This document shows positions 11,844 through 23,942 of a stretch of 64,000 nt of DNA, one piece after another (positions within the stretch are counted from its first letter, which is position 1; every line of letters begins with the position of its first letter). A model generated the notes under the pieces. It was not told where the DNA came from and did no database searches. It saw only the letters and a list, made by a program, of their open reading frames with translations. The stretch comes from Plasmopara viticola (lineage: Eukaryota > Oomycota > Peronosporomycetes > Peronosporales > Peronosporaceae). The stretch covers positions 22,897-86,896 of the forward strand of contig MBPM02000168.1 in NCBI GenBank assembly GCA_001695595.3. The letters run 5' to 3'. A program made the translations under genes and the position numbers.

Positions 11844-12991
11844 AGTGCGAAGCCGATCATTGTGTGTACGTGAAGCGAGATGACCAGCACATGATTTTTG
11901 TGGCTCTTTACGTTGATGATTTGGTTCTCGCGAGCAGTGACGACAGGATGCTCAAGTCAACTAAGCAAACACTAAGCGAGCGTTTCAAAATGACTGACTT
12001 AGGTGATCTCAAGTATTTTCTGGGCATCGAAATTGAACAGGATCGTTCTGCTGGTATTGTGGCAATGCGTCAGACCAAGTTCGCCAAAGACATTTTGACG
12101 AAGTTTGGCATGGTAAACAGCAACCCGGTCAAGACACCCCAAGAGCCTGGCCTCAAGCTGACGAAGACAATGTGCGAGGGCGGCTGCCAGCACAGTACAA
12201 CGATGGCAAATGTTCCGTACCGAAATGCGGTTGGGTGCCTCATGTATCTCATGGTTGGGACGCGGCCGGACCTCGCCGCTGCAGTGGGAGTTCTTTCTCA
12301 ATTTGCTGCTGATCCATGCCCTACGCATTGGCAAGCTCTCAAGCGCGTGTTTCGGTACATTCAAGGCACGACTACACATGGAATCAAGTTCGACAAATCA
12401 AGCAGGGACAAGCTGCAAGGTTTTTCTGACGCGGACTGGGCTGGCGATGCTAATACTCGATGAAGTACAAGTGGTTACGCGTTTACAATGAATTCAGGGT
12501 GCATCAGCTGGAGAAGCAAGAAACAAAGGACGGTTGCGCTCTCGTCAACGGAGGCAGAGTACATGGCGCTGACAGAAGCTGTTCAAGAGGCGATTTGGCT
12601 TAAAGCATTCCTATGCGAGCTTGATGAAATGAAGAGCAACGAGCCTGTCAATATTTACGAAGACAATCAAGGCTCGATTGCGCTTGCCAAGAACCCCGAG
12701 TTCCACAAGCGTACCAAGCACATCGACATTCGCTATCACTTTGTTCGGGAGAAGGTTGAAGATGGTCAAGTGGTCCTGCAATACTGTTCGACTAAAGACA
12801 TGAAGGCGGACATGATGACCAAGCCAATCCCAGCTGTGCAGTTTGAGTTTCTTCGCAACATGCTTGGGATACAAGGTTCAAGGACTGCCGAGTCGAGTGG
12901 GAGTGTTGACAAGAATGCGCCTCGACAAGATACTGGTGTTGTCAAAGATGCCGTGAAAGAAACGCCTCGACCAGCGACTTCATACCGGTAA
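11844..12991 (+). pseudogene. A2 pol, right part: RT and RNase H
   Basis: Continuation of A2 after B3: HCVYVKRDD, then RT YVDD (ALYVDDLVLAS) near 11910, connection region (VPYRNAVGCLMYLMVGTRPDL) and RNase H ([34 protein letters not shown]). One nonsense codon, TGA at 12461-12463, sits between [12 protein letters not shown] and STSGY where relatives have Arg. The reading otherwise stays in one frame and runs through the ESSGSV polypurine-encoding motif 88 bases into the 3' LTR, ending at 12991. In LADIMTK the segment reads MKADMMTK. Confidence 0.88.
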
Positions 12992-12992
12992 G
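12904..12992 (+). repeat. 3' LTR of A2, truncated after 89 bp
   Basis: Starts TGTTGACAAG just after GAGTGGGAG and stops at CATACCGGTAAG, where the inverted LTR of A3 begins. The left flank of that insertion is GTAAG. The remaining 200 or so bases of this LTR do not reappear in the window. Confidence 0.8.
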
Positions 12993-13294
12993 TGTTGTAA
13001 GAAGCACTTGTGCTGTAGATGGCAAAATGCAAAAGTGAATATATTTAAAAGGTCCTTAGTTCACAACTACATGCTACCTCTAAGCCAATGATTTATCTAA
13101 GCCAATCAGAACGACTCACCATCCGGGCGCAATCATCTTCCCATCCGGGCGCAATCATCTTCCCATCCCGAAATCGATCTTTTGCCCATCTTGAACCCGC
13201 TCATTCAGTCAGTCATCAATTGATTGCAGATACCCGTACTTACCGATATATAGCCGCTGGTCGAGGCGTTTCTGCGCCAGCATCTTCGACAACA
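12993..13294 (-). repeat. 3' LTR of A3 (minus strand)
   Basis: 302 bp, reverse-complement LTR (plus-strand edges TGTTGTAAGAAG and CTTCGACAACA). Two 22-bp CATCCGGGCGCAATCATCTTCC units lie near 13120-13165. The polypurine tract (seen as CTCCCACTCGACTC) follows at 13295-13308. Confidence 0.9.
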
Positions 13295-14189
13295 CTCCCA
13301 CTCGACTCGACAGCCTTTTGTGCTTGAATGCCGAGCATGCTTCGTAGTTTGCAGAATTGCGTAGCCGGAATTGACTTCGTCATGATATCGGCCAGCATAT
13401 CCTGAGTTGAACAGTACTCAAGCACCACTTGATTGGCTTCAACCTTCTCGCGCACGAAGTGGTATCGAATGTCGATGTGCTTAGTGCGCTTGTGAAACTC
13501 CGGGTTCTTGGCCAGCGCGATCGAGCCTTGATTGTCGTCATAGATCTTGATCGCCTCGTCGTTCCTTATTTCGCCGAGTTCGCACATAAAGGTCTTAAGC
13601 CACACTGCTTCTTGTGTAGCCTCTGAAAGCGCCATGTATTCGGCTTCCGTCGATGAAAGTGCCACTGTCCGCTGTTTCTTGCTTCGCCAGCTAACACATC
13701 CGCCGTTTAGCTTGAACAAATATCCGCTTGTGCTTCTGCGAGGCTCAATGTCTCCAGCCCAATCTGCATCTGGATAGCCATTAGCTTGGCGGTGCCGTTG
13801 CGCGTAAATTCGAGTCCATATGTTGGTGTTGCTTGAAGATACCGCAATACGCGCTTGAGAGCTTGCCAGTGTGTTGGACAGGGATCAGACGCAAATTGGC
13901 TGAGGGCACCTATTGCTGCAGCGAGGTCCGGACGCGTCGCCACCATCAAGTACATGATAGCTCCGACAGCACTTCGGTAAGGCACATTCTTCATGGTTTC
14001 TTCATGTTTGCAGCCGCCCTCGCACATGTTCTTCTTCAACTTAAGTCCAGGGTCTTGTGGCGTCCTCACAGGATTACTTTCTTGCATGCCAAACTTGATT
14101 AGTATTGACTTCAGGAAATTCGTTTGCCGCATCGTCGCTTGGCCAGCCTTGTGGTCGACCTTGATCTCAACACCAAGAAAATACCTGAG
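13240..14189 (-). pseudogene. A3 pol 3' part: RT C-terminus and RNase H, frameshifted
   Basis: Minus-strand reading from RYFLGVEIKVDHKAGQ through RT thumb/connection (VPYRSAVGAIMYLMVATRPDL) and RNase H. One base is missing near 13779 (GGCTAT became GCTAT in the SDADWAG motif), so the second half continues in another frame ([51 protein letters not shown]). The last 18 codons lie in the LTR. The same missing base occurs in A7. The element is split at 14189 by B2, and the upstream RT resumes at 33902 beyond the second B2 LTR. Confidence 0.9.
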
Positions 14190-14540
14190 TATTGAAGGTA
14201 ACCGGTTTCCCTCCGTTTTATTCCGGTTTCCAAGGCTGTCCAATACGAGCGGCTGTCCAACGGTTCAAACATACAACGATGACGCCATGGATGGACACAC
14301 GGACAGGCGCACTCAGGATGATTGCGCCCGGATGGGAAGATGATTGCGCCCAGATGGTAAGCTCTTTTGATTGGCTTAGATAATTGAATGGCTTAGATGT
14401 AGCAAGGAGTTGTGAACTAAGGACCAAATTAATAAACTCACTTCCAAATATTCCTTCTTCTACTCAAGTGTCTTCGCTCCGGTTTTCCTCCGCGCAGACT
14501 CTTCGGTTTTTCTCCTTCGTCCTCTTCAGCTTATTCAACA
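14190..14540 (+). repeat. TATT-type LTR, first-unit copy of the B2 5' LTR
   Basis: 351 bp, TATTGAAGG...TATTCAACA, preceded by CTGAG (14185-14189). It matches 24838-25188. The primer-binding site GGTTATGAGCCCAA follows at 14541-14554. Because of the tandem duplication its downstream element is chimeric and has no 3' LTR. Confidence 0.9.
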
Positions 14541-14544
14541 GGTT

Positions 14545-15861
14545 ATGAGCCCAACGACCATGTCTTCTACGCACAACGTCTCGGCCAAGATCGCCATCGA
14601 GAAATTCAACGGCGACAACTTTGCCACGTGGAACCGCTACATGCGTGGCGTGTTCCTGACCAAGTCGGTATGGCACGTAGTCAACCGGGAGGTGACTCCG
14701 ACCTTCGCCGACGCACGTGCTGCGGACGAGTATGTCAAGAACAGCAACGTTGCTTTTGGTCTGATGCTCTTGCATATGGAGGCCGACTACCATCACGTGG
14801 TTGATGACTGCGAGGAAGCGTGGGTCGCGTGGCAGCGTATCAAGACACTTTACGGTGGATCCCAGAAGGCTGGTCGCATCTATCTCAAACGACAGCTCTT
14901 CAGCATGGAGATGTCGGAAGGCGGCAATGTGCTACAACATTGCAATGAGGTCCTCAACATCAGCGCCAAACTCAGCGGCATCGGCGCCAAGATGGAGGAC
15001 GAAGACGTGGCAATCTGCTTGCTGCGCAGTCTCCCCAAAAGCTACGAGAACGTGGTTTTAAACTTGGAGATGAGCACTGCGGAGCTGAAAACGCAAGACG
15101 TCGTCAAGGTGCTCCCGAACGAGCATATCAAGCGGCAGGGCGAGAAGACTCTGGCGATCAAGACTGAAGACACGGCACGTGCATTCAGCACTGATCGGGA
15201 GCCTCGCCAGTGCACGTACTGCGGAAAATTGGGGCACTCGGCTGAGCGGTGCTGGACCAAGCAGAAGGACGAGAATCGGGGCTCTAAGCGCGGCGGCAAC
15301 AACCGTGGACGCGTGGCCAACAATGTCCAATGGCGCAACGACTACAACGACTATGACGATCGAGTTGCCTTTGCAGTCTCGCTGGAATGCGGCATGTCAT
15401 CGACTAGCAATGCACCGGGACTCTGGGCCATTGACAGTGGTGCCACGCATCACATATGCAACGACAAGACCAAGTTCGCCATGCTTCATGAAGATCACGA
15501 AGGCGAATTGTCTGTTGCCAACGGTAACAAGACTGAAATCAAGGGCGTAGGGACCATCATCGAACGGGTGGTACTTCCCAACGGCAACGAACGTGAAATC
15601 GAGATAAAGGATGCGCTATACGTACCAAGCATGAGCAAGAATCTGCTATCGATTCCGCAAATCAACAAAAGTGGACAGTTCCAGGTTGTGTTTGACGGGT
15701 TCAAGATGCACGTTGCTCGCAAGAAGTCAAAACAAGTTGTTGCGACTGCGGATCTTATCAACGGACTCTACTGGCTTCGAACGCCACAGCGCTGTGCCAA
15801 TGCAGTCGTGCAACGTAGCGGTGTGGACTTGCATGCTCGCATGGGTCATTCTTCGGTTGAT
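14545..15861 (+). pseudogene. B2/B1 chimeric gag-protease at the duplication junction
   Basis: Codons from 14545 to about 14841 ([22 protein letters not shown]) match the B2 gag at 25193-25489. From 14842 (AAGACACTTTACGGTGGATC) onward the sequence matches B1 from 4861. The reading frame is kept across the join, giving an open fusion with zinc knuckle [14 protein letters not shown] (15211-15252), protease DSGATHH and the first residues of the integrase zinc domain. It then breaks at 15861/15862 into an inverted lineage A gag, with a chance stop at 15873. This is the footprint of unequal recombination between the two gag genes. Confidence 0.9.
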
Positions 15862-16590
15862 GGGCTTCATTGAGACTTGTCGTCCCTTGCGCCGTCCATT
15901 GTCCGCTGACACAAATGCTTGCATCTGACCGTGCACGGCTCCATCGACGCCGCCATCGTGTTCCTTGCGCTTCATATCCTCGTGAAGCAGCCGAGACGTC
16001 ACAAGCTCCCAAGACAGCGAGTCGGCTCTTGACTCCAATGCTGTAATGAGAAATGCGAACAACTCACTGAGACTTGCAAGAAGCGTGATCACCAAGTCGT
16101 CCTCGCTTACTGGAGCACCAACCGCGTCGAGTTGCTCCGCTAGAGTCTTCATCTTGTTGATATGCGCGAGCACATCCTCACCTTCTTCCATCTTGGCCGT
16201 GAAGAAACGACGACGAAGAAAGAGCTTATTGGCCAAACTCTTCTTCTCGAAATGTCCCTCGAGCCTTGACCATGCATCGTGCGCACCCCTTGACGACCGG
16301 ACCAGTGGCAGTTGCGAGTCTTCCATCGCAAGACAGATTATCGCTAGCGCTTTCCGAGACTTCCTCTTGTAAGTCGACTGATCCATCGCATTCGTGCAGT
16401 GCTCCAGCTTGATCTCACCACTTGCGACTTCCCACAGGTCCCTCTCCTCCAGCACCATCTGCATCTTGAACTTCCAGGTGTGAAAGTTGGTGCCGTCGAA
16501 CTTGTTGATTCGACTTGGCATAGACGCGTCCATGGTGGCGAAGGCAGAGTCAGAGAAGGGGGAGGCAGAGTCGGCGGGGCTTGGGCTCAT
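15862..16590 (-). pseudogene. A4 gag N-terminal fragment (inverted)
   Basis: Minus-strand lineage A gag starting MSPSPADSA at 16590, open for about 243 codons through INKFDGT, HTWKFKMQMVLEERDLW, LANKLFLRRRFFTAK and QLDAVGAPVSEDDLVITLLASL, ending at [12 protein letters not shown] just before the zinc knuckle. It is joined head-on to the chimeric gag. Protease and pol are absent. The bases between ATG and LTR read CGAT instead of GGTT, so the primer-binding site is damaged. It is present only in the second duplication unit. Confidence 0.88.
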
Positions 16591-16594
16591 ATCG

Positions 16595-16906
16595 TGTTGG
16601 AAAGGTCGAAGTGAGCACTAGTTGGCAAAATGCAAAGTAAATATATTTAATGGTCCTTAGTTCGCAACTACATGCTACCTCTAAGCCAATGATTTAACTA
16701 AGCCAATCAGAATGACTCACCATCCGGGCGCAATCATCTTCCCATCACGAAACCGATCTTTTGCCCATCTTGAACCAGCTCCCTAAGTCAGTCATCAACT
16801 GATTGCAGATACCGGTACTTACCGGTATGAAGTCGCTGGTCGAGGCGTTTCTTTCACGGCATCTTCGACAACACCAGTATCTTGTCGAGGCGCATTCTTG
16901 TCAACA
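16595..16906 (-). repeat. 5' LTR of A4 (inverted), second-unit copy of 5925-6258
   Basis: 312 bp. It lacks one of the two 22-bp units found at 5925-6258 and differs at a few bases (TGTTGGAAAGG at the 3' terminus). The right edge TTGTCAACA joins the same A2 pol base as in the first unit. Confidence 0.88.
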
Positions 16907-17872
16907 AAACGGACCAAGTTTGATGCTCGATCGGTGCGGTGCCGATTTCTTGGTTACTCGGATCACGAAAAAGCGTACCGCTTTGAAGAAATTGTGAGTG
17001 GTCGAGTACTTGTGAGCCGCGACGCACAGTTCATGGAGGATGTCTTCGACAGTGGGAGACGAAGTTATGCCAGCAATGAAGTGATTATTCAAGATGATGC
17101 AAGCGATTGTTCGGCAGGATCTAATGGGACTGACTGCGAGCAAGAAAAAGTTTCGGCTCCGGATGTGGAGGTCGAACCAGGAAGCAAGCGTATTCAGCGG
17201 TCGCGATCGCTAGAAAAGGTTGCAGACTCCCCAAGGCCCAAGCGCCAAAGCCGACCACAGATGTCACTGGACGAGATGTCAGCAGTGGCTCACGGGGATG
17301 GCGATTTTGAAGCGGCCTTTGTTGTAGATTCAGTGGGAGAAGTGCCAACTACGTACAAGTCGGCAATGGAATCTAGCAACGCGGCCAAGTGGAAAGAGGC
17401 ATGCGACTCGGAAATCGACTCCCTCCGCAAAAACAAGACATGGTCGTTGGTGCCGTTGCCTCAAGGACGAAAAGCTATTGACTGTCGATGGGTGTTTCGA
17501 GTCAAGGAGAATCAAGCAGGAGGGATCGAGCGATTCAAGGCTCGACTTGTCGCCAAAGGATTTTCGCAAAAGCACGGTATCGACTATGATGAAACATTTG
17601 CACCGGTGGCCAAGTTTACTTCAATACGGATTCTCCTCAGTTTGACAGCCAAGTACGGACTTAAAGTGCACCAGATGGATGTCAAGACAGCCTTCTTGAA
17701 TGGTTCTCTCGATGAAGACATTTACATGGTTCAGCCACAAGGTTACGAGGACGAACGCCAGCCAGATCATGTTTGTCAGCTCAAGCGGTCGCTTTACGGA
17801 TTGAAACAGTCACCTCGTATGTGGAATCAGACGATTGACAAGTTCATGATTATGCTGGGATTAAAGAAGTGC
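16907..17872 (+). pseudogene. A2 pol left part, duplicate
   Basis: Copy of 6259-7224: integrase C-terminus, linker and RT up to the B3 insertion point. It is open throughout and I see no coding difference from the first copy. Confidence 0.88.
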
Positions 17873-18164
17873 TGTTACAGGTACATGCTGACCAGTTGGT
17901 ACATTGTACCCATTAACCGGTTAGCATGAACCGGTCCAATACGACCACACGTTGATTAGACGAGTAGGCTGATTGGACGAATAAGGAATGTTTGTGATTA
18001 GATGCACTTAGTGATAGGATGCACTGCTGCGTTTCTACGCAGCAACCAAACTAACTCCAATAAATCAATCACTTCTGAATTTCCATTCAAACCCCCAAGT
18101 GCCTTCTCCGCTTCGGTTTCCTCGCCTCCGCCTTCTACTTAGTGCTCAAAGTCACCTTCCATCA
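17873..18164 (+). repeat. 5' LTR of B3 duplicate
   Basis: 292 bp. Reads AAACTAAC near 18040 where the first copy has AAAATAAC. The primer-binding site is at 18165-18180. Confidence 0.9.
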
Positions 18165-18168
18165 GGTT

Positions 18169-21100
18169 ATGAGCCCAAGCACGATGTCCTCTGTCCAAGA
18201 TACCAAGATTTCCATCGACAAGTTCAACGGCGACAACTACGCCTCGTGGAGCCGCTACATGCGTGGCGTGTTCCTGACCAAGTCCGTGTGGAGTGTGGTG
18301 AACCGCGAGACAACGCCAAGCTTCACGGATCCCCGGGCGAAGGACGAGTATGTTAAGTCAAGTAACATCGCGTTCGGCTTGATGTTGCTCCACATGGACG
18401 CCGACTACCACCATGCGCTTGACAACTGCGAAGAAGCCTGGGTCGCGTGGACGCGCTTGCGTACGCTGTACGGTGGGTCGCAAAAGGCTGGACGGATCTA
18501 CCTGAAACGTCAGCTTTTCAGCATGGAAATGGCGGAAGGCGGCAATGTTCTTCATCATTGTAACGAAGTTCTCAACATCAGCGCGAAACTCAGCAGTATT
18601 GGCGCCAAGATGGAGGACGAAGACGTCGCGATCTGCCTGCTTCGTAGTCTCCCCAAGAGCTACGAGAATGTGGTGCTCAATTTGGAAATGAGCACCGCAG
18701 AGCTGAAGACGCAGGACGTGGTAAAAGTGCTCACAAACGAGCATATCAAGCGACAACGCGAGAAGACTGCGTCTGTCGAGGTCGAAGAAGCAGCGAAGGC
18801 TTTCAGCGCCGAACGCGAAGTGCGTCGCTGCACGTACTGCGGGAAATTGGGGCACGTCATCGACAAGTGCTGGACCAAGCAGAAGGAAGAAAACCGAGGG
18901 GGAGTACGACGCGGCCGAGGTGGTCGCGGTGCCAACAACATCGAGTGGAGAGACTGGCGTGACGAAGACGATTTTGACGCGGTCGCATTTGCGGTCTCTA
19001 TGGAGTGCGGCGTGTCGTCGGGCAAGAAGTTTCAAGGAACGTGGGCCATCGACAGTGGCGCCATGCACCACATTTGCAACGACAAGGCCAAGTTTGTCGA
19101 AATCAAGGAGTGCGGCGACGGAGAATTGACCGTGGCAAACGGGCATACCGCCAAGATTTCGGGTGTGGGGACTGTGGTGGAACAAGTCTCTTTGCCCAAC
19201 GGCAATACGTGCAACATCAGGATCGAAGACGCGCTTTACGTTCCAAGCATGAACAAGAATCTGCTGTCGGTGCCCCAAATCAACAGCAGCGGACAGTTCA
19301 TGGTGATCTTCGACGGTGCTGAAATGCACATTGCGCGGAAGAAATCGCGACAAGTCGTTGCCGCCGCAGACCTCGTCGACGGCCTGTATTGGCTTCGTGT
19401 GCCACGCGCAAGCGCCAACTCCGTGTCCAATGTTTCGATCAAGGAGTCGACCTCCACGCGCGGATGGGCCACGCTCCAAACGACGTGCTTCGCAAGATGG
19501 TGTCAGGCGGCATGGTGACAGGTGCCAAGATGCCTCCGACGTCGAAGAACTCGAGCAAGTGCAGTGGGTGCCAGCAGGGCAAGATGGTACAAAAACCATT
19601 CCCGAGCAACCCAAACAAGCCCAGGTACAAGCCGTTCGAGTGTCTGCATTTCGACAACTGCGGGCCAATGGAGCAGAATCGCTTGGAGGCAGCAGGCATT
19701 TGCTACTCGTTACCGACGAGGCCTCCGGCTGCATGACCGGCTTCTGTATTCGCGCCCGCTCGGAGAGTGAACGCTGTCTTCGAAGCTTTATTACGAAAGT
19801 GGAGCGCCAGTTCAACGCCAAAGTCAAGTACGTGCGTCACGATGGGGCCAAGGAATTCAAAACAAGATCGCTTGTGGACTTCTACGAAGAGCATGGCATT
19901 GAAGTGCAGCCAACCGTTCAGTACGCACACCAGACCAACGGTACTGCTGAGCGTGCGAACAGGACCATTGTGACGATCGGCCGCAGCATGCTCCACCACG
20001 CCGGCGTGGACAAGCGTTTTTGGGTTGAAGCGGCGATGACGGCGATCTACATCAAGAATCGACTGCCGTCCCCCAAGATTCCCGGAAAAACGCCGTACGA
20101 GATTATATACAAGTCCAAGCCCAACGTGAAGCACATGCGAGTCTTCGGGTGCAAGGCCTTCGTTTTGACGCCGAAGGAAAAGCGACAAAAGTGGGACCCA
20201 AAAGCTCGTGAAGGCATTTTCATGGGCTACGAGAAACGGTCCAAGGCGTATCGCGTTTATGACATCGAGGCGGGAAAGGTCGTGATCTCTCGCGATGTCA
20301 CATTCGACGAAACATACTTTAACACGAGCTCGGTCGACGAAGACTCCAAAATCGAAGAAGCCATCGAGTACCTCGCGCTCTCTGACTCTGAAGAAGTACA
20401 TGTTTTCAAGCAGGCGGGGAAGCGAAAAGCGAACTCCGAGCCGGACAAGCATCAACGTTCAAGTGGCCCGCGCCGCCGAATTGGACTTGAGGAAGCAAGC
20501 GCACCTGTCAATGACTCGGACGATCAAGGTCAAGATGCCTCGGCCCAAGAAGCGAAAACGGAAGATGAAGGTGACAGCGACTCCACTTCGCCTATGTTTT
20601 GGCGAGCAAGTGCAAACGCAGTGGAAGCAAGCGACAGCGCTGAACCGAAGACCTTCCAAGATGCCGTGAGCGGACCCGATCAAGTTCACTGGCGCAAGGC
20701 CATTCGCGCGGAACTCAAGTCAATGCGTCTTCGTGGGGTGTTTCGTGCTGCCAAGTTACCCAACCATCAACGCGCAGTCGGGACCAAGTGGGTCTTTAAG
20801 ATCAAGCGCAAAGCGGATGGATCCATCGAGAAGTACAAGGCTCGACTCGTCGCGAAAGGCTTCGTACAGAAGTATGGCATTGATTACACGGAGACGTTCT
20901 CTCCTGTCGTGAAGTACGTGACACTTCGCATGATAATCGCCATTACCAAGCTCCTCGGTTGGCCCCTGGATCAACTTGACGTCGTCACTGCCTTCTTATA
21001 CGCTTTGATGAAGGAAAAAGTGTTTTGCTGCGTGCCCGAGGGTGTTGAGCTGGACAATGGATTTGACTGCGTGGAGCTTCTGAAGGCGATCTATGGTCTC

Positions 21101-22192
21101 AAGCAAGCTTCGCGAGTATGGAACGAGACTTTTGATGAGTACGTTCGCTCACTTGGATTTCACGCCTCAAGCTACGATCCGTGCCTATACATCAAGGTCG
21201 TCAAAGGCGAATGCATTCTCCTGTTGGTGTACGTCGATGACGTTCTGATCACCGGAAGCTCCAAGATACTGATTGATGAAGTCAAGCGCCAGCTTAAAAG
21301 TCGATTCGAGATGACCGACAGTGGTAAGTGTTCTTTCATTCTTGGCATCGAAGTTATCGACAACAAAGACGGGAGCGTGACGTTAAGCCAAGCGCGCTAC
21401 ACCCATGACATTTTGGAGCGTTTCGGCATGCAGAATTGCAAACCTGTTGCCAGTCCCGTTGATCTCAGCATGCGACTTGTTCCAAGTGATACCCCGACCA
21501 AGCTGGACGCTCCGTTTCGTGAAGCTGTCGGTGTACTCATGCACTTGATGACTTCAACTCGACCGGATATTTCCTTTGCAGTCGGATATGTGTCGCGCTT
21601 CATGGAAAACCCGCAAGTGGAACACTGGACGGCCGTCAAGAGGATTTTTCGCTATCTACAAGGTACCAAGTCGCACGGAATTTGCTTCTCTCCAAACAAG
21701 GGCGTGGACTTTCGCGGCTACTCCGATGCTGACTGGGCCGGCGACTACAGTGACCGCAAGTCGACTTCCGGTTACCTGTTTCAAGTCCTTGGCGGACCAG
21801 TGTCGTGGGGGTCCAAAAAGCAGTCTAGTGTGTCGCTATCCACGAGCGAAGCCGAATACATCGCGCTAAGTTTGGCGATTCAAGAGGGAAAGTGGGTTCA
21901 CAAGCTACTGTGTGAGATTTCGGCGGCTTCGGGCGAAGACACTCCAGACTTGAAGATCTTCGAGGACAACCAGTCGTGCATTACGATGACTAAGAACCCA
22001 GTCAATCATGGCCGCGCTAAGCACATCGACATCAAGTACCATCACATCCGCGATGAAGTGAAGCGTGGAGAAGTTCTCGTCGAGTACTGCGAAACTGCGA
22101 CCATGCTAGCGGACATCATGACAAAAGGACTCGGCGGACCTCGTCACAAGGACTTGACGATGGCTCTCGGCATCTACGCGTGTTCGCATTGA
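18169..22192 (+). pseudogene. B3 duplicate gag-pol, two frameshifts
   Basis: Gag and protease are in one frame here because the G run near 18900 has five Gs, so the reading from MSPST is open for about 450 codons. It shares the break at the integrase zinc domain (near 19443) with the first copy. It has its own extra break near 19678, one G fewer after CGPMEQ, inside the integrase core. From there integrase, RT (YVDD near 21230), RNase H and the ACSH end are open to 22192. One substitution changes Ala to Val in the FWAEAAM motif (20025). Confidence 0.9.
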
Positions 22193-22199
22193 GAGGGCG

Positions 22200-22491
22200 T
22201 GTTACCGGTACATGCTGACCAGTTGGTACATTGTACCCATTAACCGGTTAGCATGAACCGGTCCAATACGACCACACGTTGATTAGACGAGTAGGCTGAT
22301 TGGACGAATAAGGAATGTTTGTGATTAGATGCACTTAGTGATAGGATGCACTGCTGCGTTTCTACGCAGCAACCAAACTAACTCCAATAAATCAATCACT
22401 TCTGAATTTCCATTCAAACCCCCAAGTGCCTTCTCCGCTTCGGTTTCCTCGCCTCCGCCTTCTACTTAGTGCTCAAAGTCACCTTCCATCA
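22200..22491 (+). repeat. 3' LTR of B3 duplicate
   Basis: 292 bp copy of 11552-11843. The polypurine tract is just upstream at 22190-22199. Confidence 0.9.
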
Positions 22492-23639
22492 AGTGCGAAG
22501 CCGATCATTGTGTGTACGTGAAGCGAGATGACCAGCACATGATTTTTGTGGCTCTTTACGTTGATGATTTGGTTCTCGCGAGCAGTGACGACAGGATGCT
22601 CAAGTCAACTAAGCAAGCACTAAGCGAGCGTTTCAAAATGACTGACTTAGGTGATCTCAAGTATTTTCTGGGCATCGAAATTGAACAGGATCGTTCTGCT
22701 GGTATTGTGGCAATGCGTCAGACCAAGTTCGCCAAAGACATTTTGACGAAGTTTGGCATGGTAAACAGCAACCCGGTCAAGAAACCCCAAGAGCCTGGCC
22801 TCAAGCTGACGAAGACAATGTGCGAGGGCGGCTGCCAGCACAGTACAACGATGGCAAATGTTCCGTACCGAAATGCGGTTGGGTGCCTCATGTATCTCAT
22901 GGTCGGGACGCGGCCGGACCTCGCCGCTGCAGTGGGAGTTCTTTCTCAATTTGCTGCTGATCCATGCCCTACGCATTGGCAAGCTCTCAAGCGCGTGTTT
23001 CGGTACATTCAAGGCACGACTACACATGGAATCAAGTTCGACAAATCAAGCAGGGACAAGCTGCAAGGTTTTTCTGACGCGGACTGGGCTGGCGATGCTA
23101 ATACTCGATGAAGTACAAGTGGTTACGCGTTTACAATGAATTCAGGGTGCATCAGCTGGAGAAGCAAGAAACAAAGGACGGTTGCGCTCTCGTCAACGGA
23201 GGCAGAGTACATGGCGCTGACAGAAGCTGTTCAAGAGGCGATTTGGCTTAAAGCATTCCTATGCGAGCTTGATGAAATGAAGAGCAACGAGCCTGTCAAT
23301 ATTTACGAAGACAATCAAGGCTCGATTGCGCTTGCCAAGAACCCCGAGTTCCACAAGCGTACCAAGCACATCGACATTCGCTATCACTTTGTTCGGGAGA
23401 AGGTTGAAGATGGTCAAGTGGTCCTGCAATACTGTTCGACTAAAGACATGAAGGCGGACATGATGACCAAGCCAATCCCAGCTGTGCAGTTTGAGTTTCT
23501 TCGCAACATGCTTGGGATACAAGGTTCAAGGACTGCCGAGTCGAGTGGGAGTGTTGACAAGAATGCGCCTCGACAAGATACTGGTGTTGTCAAAGATGCC
23601 GTGAAAGAAACGCCTCGACCAGCGACTTCATACCGGTAA
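22492..23639 (+). pseudogene. A2 pol right part, duplicate
   Basis: Copy of 11844-12991 with RT YVDD, RNase H and the same TGA (23109-23111). Differences include Thr to Ala near 22617 and Thr to Lys near 22784. It ends 88 bases into the truncated 3' LTR (23552-23640). Confidence 0.87.
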
Positions 23640-23640
23640 G
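23552..23640 (+). repeat. 3' LTR of A2, truncated, duplicate
   Basis: Copy of 12904-12992, cut by the A3 LTR. Confidence 0.8.
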
Positions 23641-23942
23641 TGTTGTAAGAAGCACTTGTGCTGTAGATGGCAAAATGCAAAAGTGAATATATTTAAAAGG
23701 TCCTTAGTTCACAACTACATGCTACCTCTAAGCCAATGATTTATCTAAGCCAATCAGAACGACTCACCATCCGGGCGCAATCATCTTCCCATCCGGGCGC
23801 AATCATCTTCCCATCCCGAAATCGATCTTTTGCCCATCTTGAACCCGCTCATTCAGTCAGTCATCAATTGATTGCAGATACCCGTACTTACCGATATATA
23901 GCCGCTGGTCGAGGCGTTTCTGCGCCAGCATCTTCGACAACA
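23641..23942 (-). repeat. 3' LTR of A3, duplicate
   Basis: Copy of 12993-13294 with no difference that I noticed. Confidence 0.9.

Larger units (their letters stand above)
4861..14841. repeat. Tandem duplication, first unit (about 10 kb)
   Basis: The block starting AAGACACTTTACGGTGGATC in the B1 gag and ending just before the same 20 bases in the B2 gag is repeated in direct orientation from 14842. Positions 4861-5880 match with an offset of 9981, and 6259-14841 match with an offset of 10648. The difference of 667 bp is the A4 gag segment present only in the second unit, minus 44 bp of B1 gag and a 22-bp repeat present only in the first. I saw roughly a dozen substitutions and two 1-bp indels by eye over 8.5 kb. 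Confidence 0.9.
17873..22491 (+). mobile_element. B3 duplicate
   Basis: 4619 bp copy of 7225-11843 with the same AGTGC flanks (17868-17872 and 22492-22496). Because it lies inside the tandem block it is a segmental copy, not a second transposition. LTRs are 17873-18164 and 22200-22491, and they differ at one position I can see. Confidence 0.92.

Noticed and set aside
14190..14540. Independent second insertion of B2 at the same CTGAG site
   Set aside because: The identical flanks on both sides come from the 10-kb tandem duplication; two insertions at one site are not needed.
18358..19827. Antisense open reading of 489 codons opposite the B3 duplicate gag-integrase
   Set aside because: It mirrors the codon pattern of the sense polyprotein, recurs in pieces opposite every lineage B gag and shows no domain of its own. 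It is a shadow of the sense gene.
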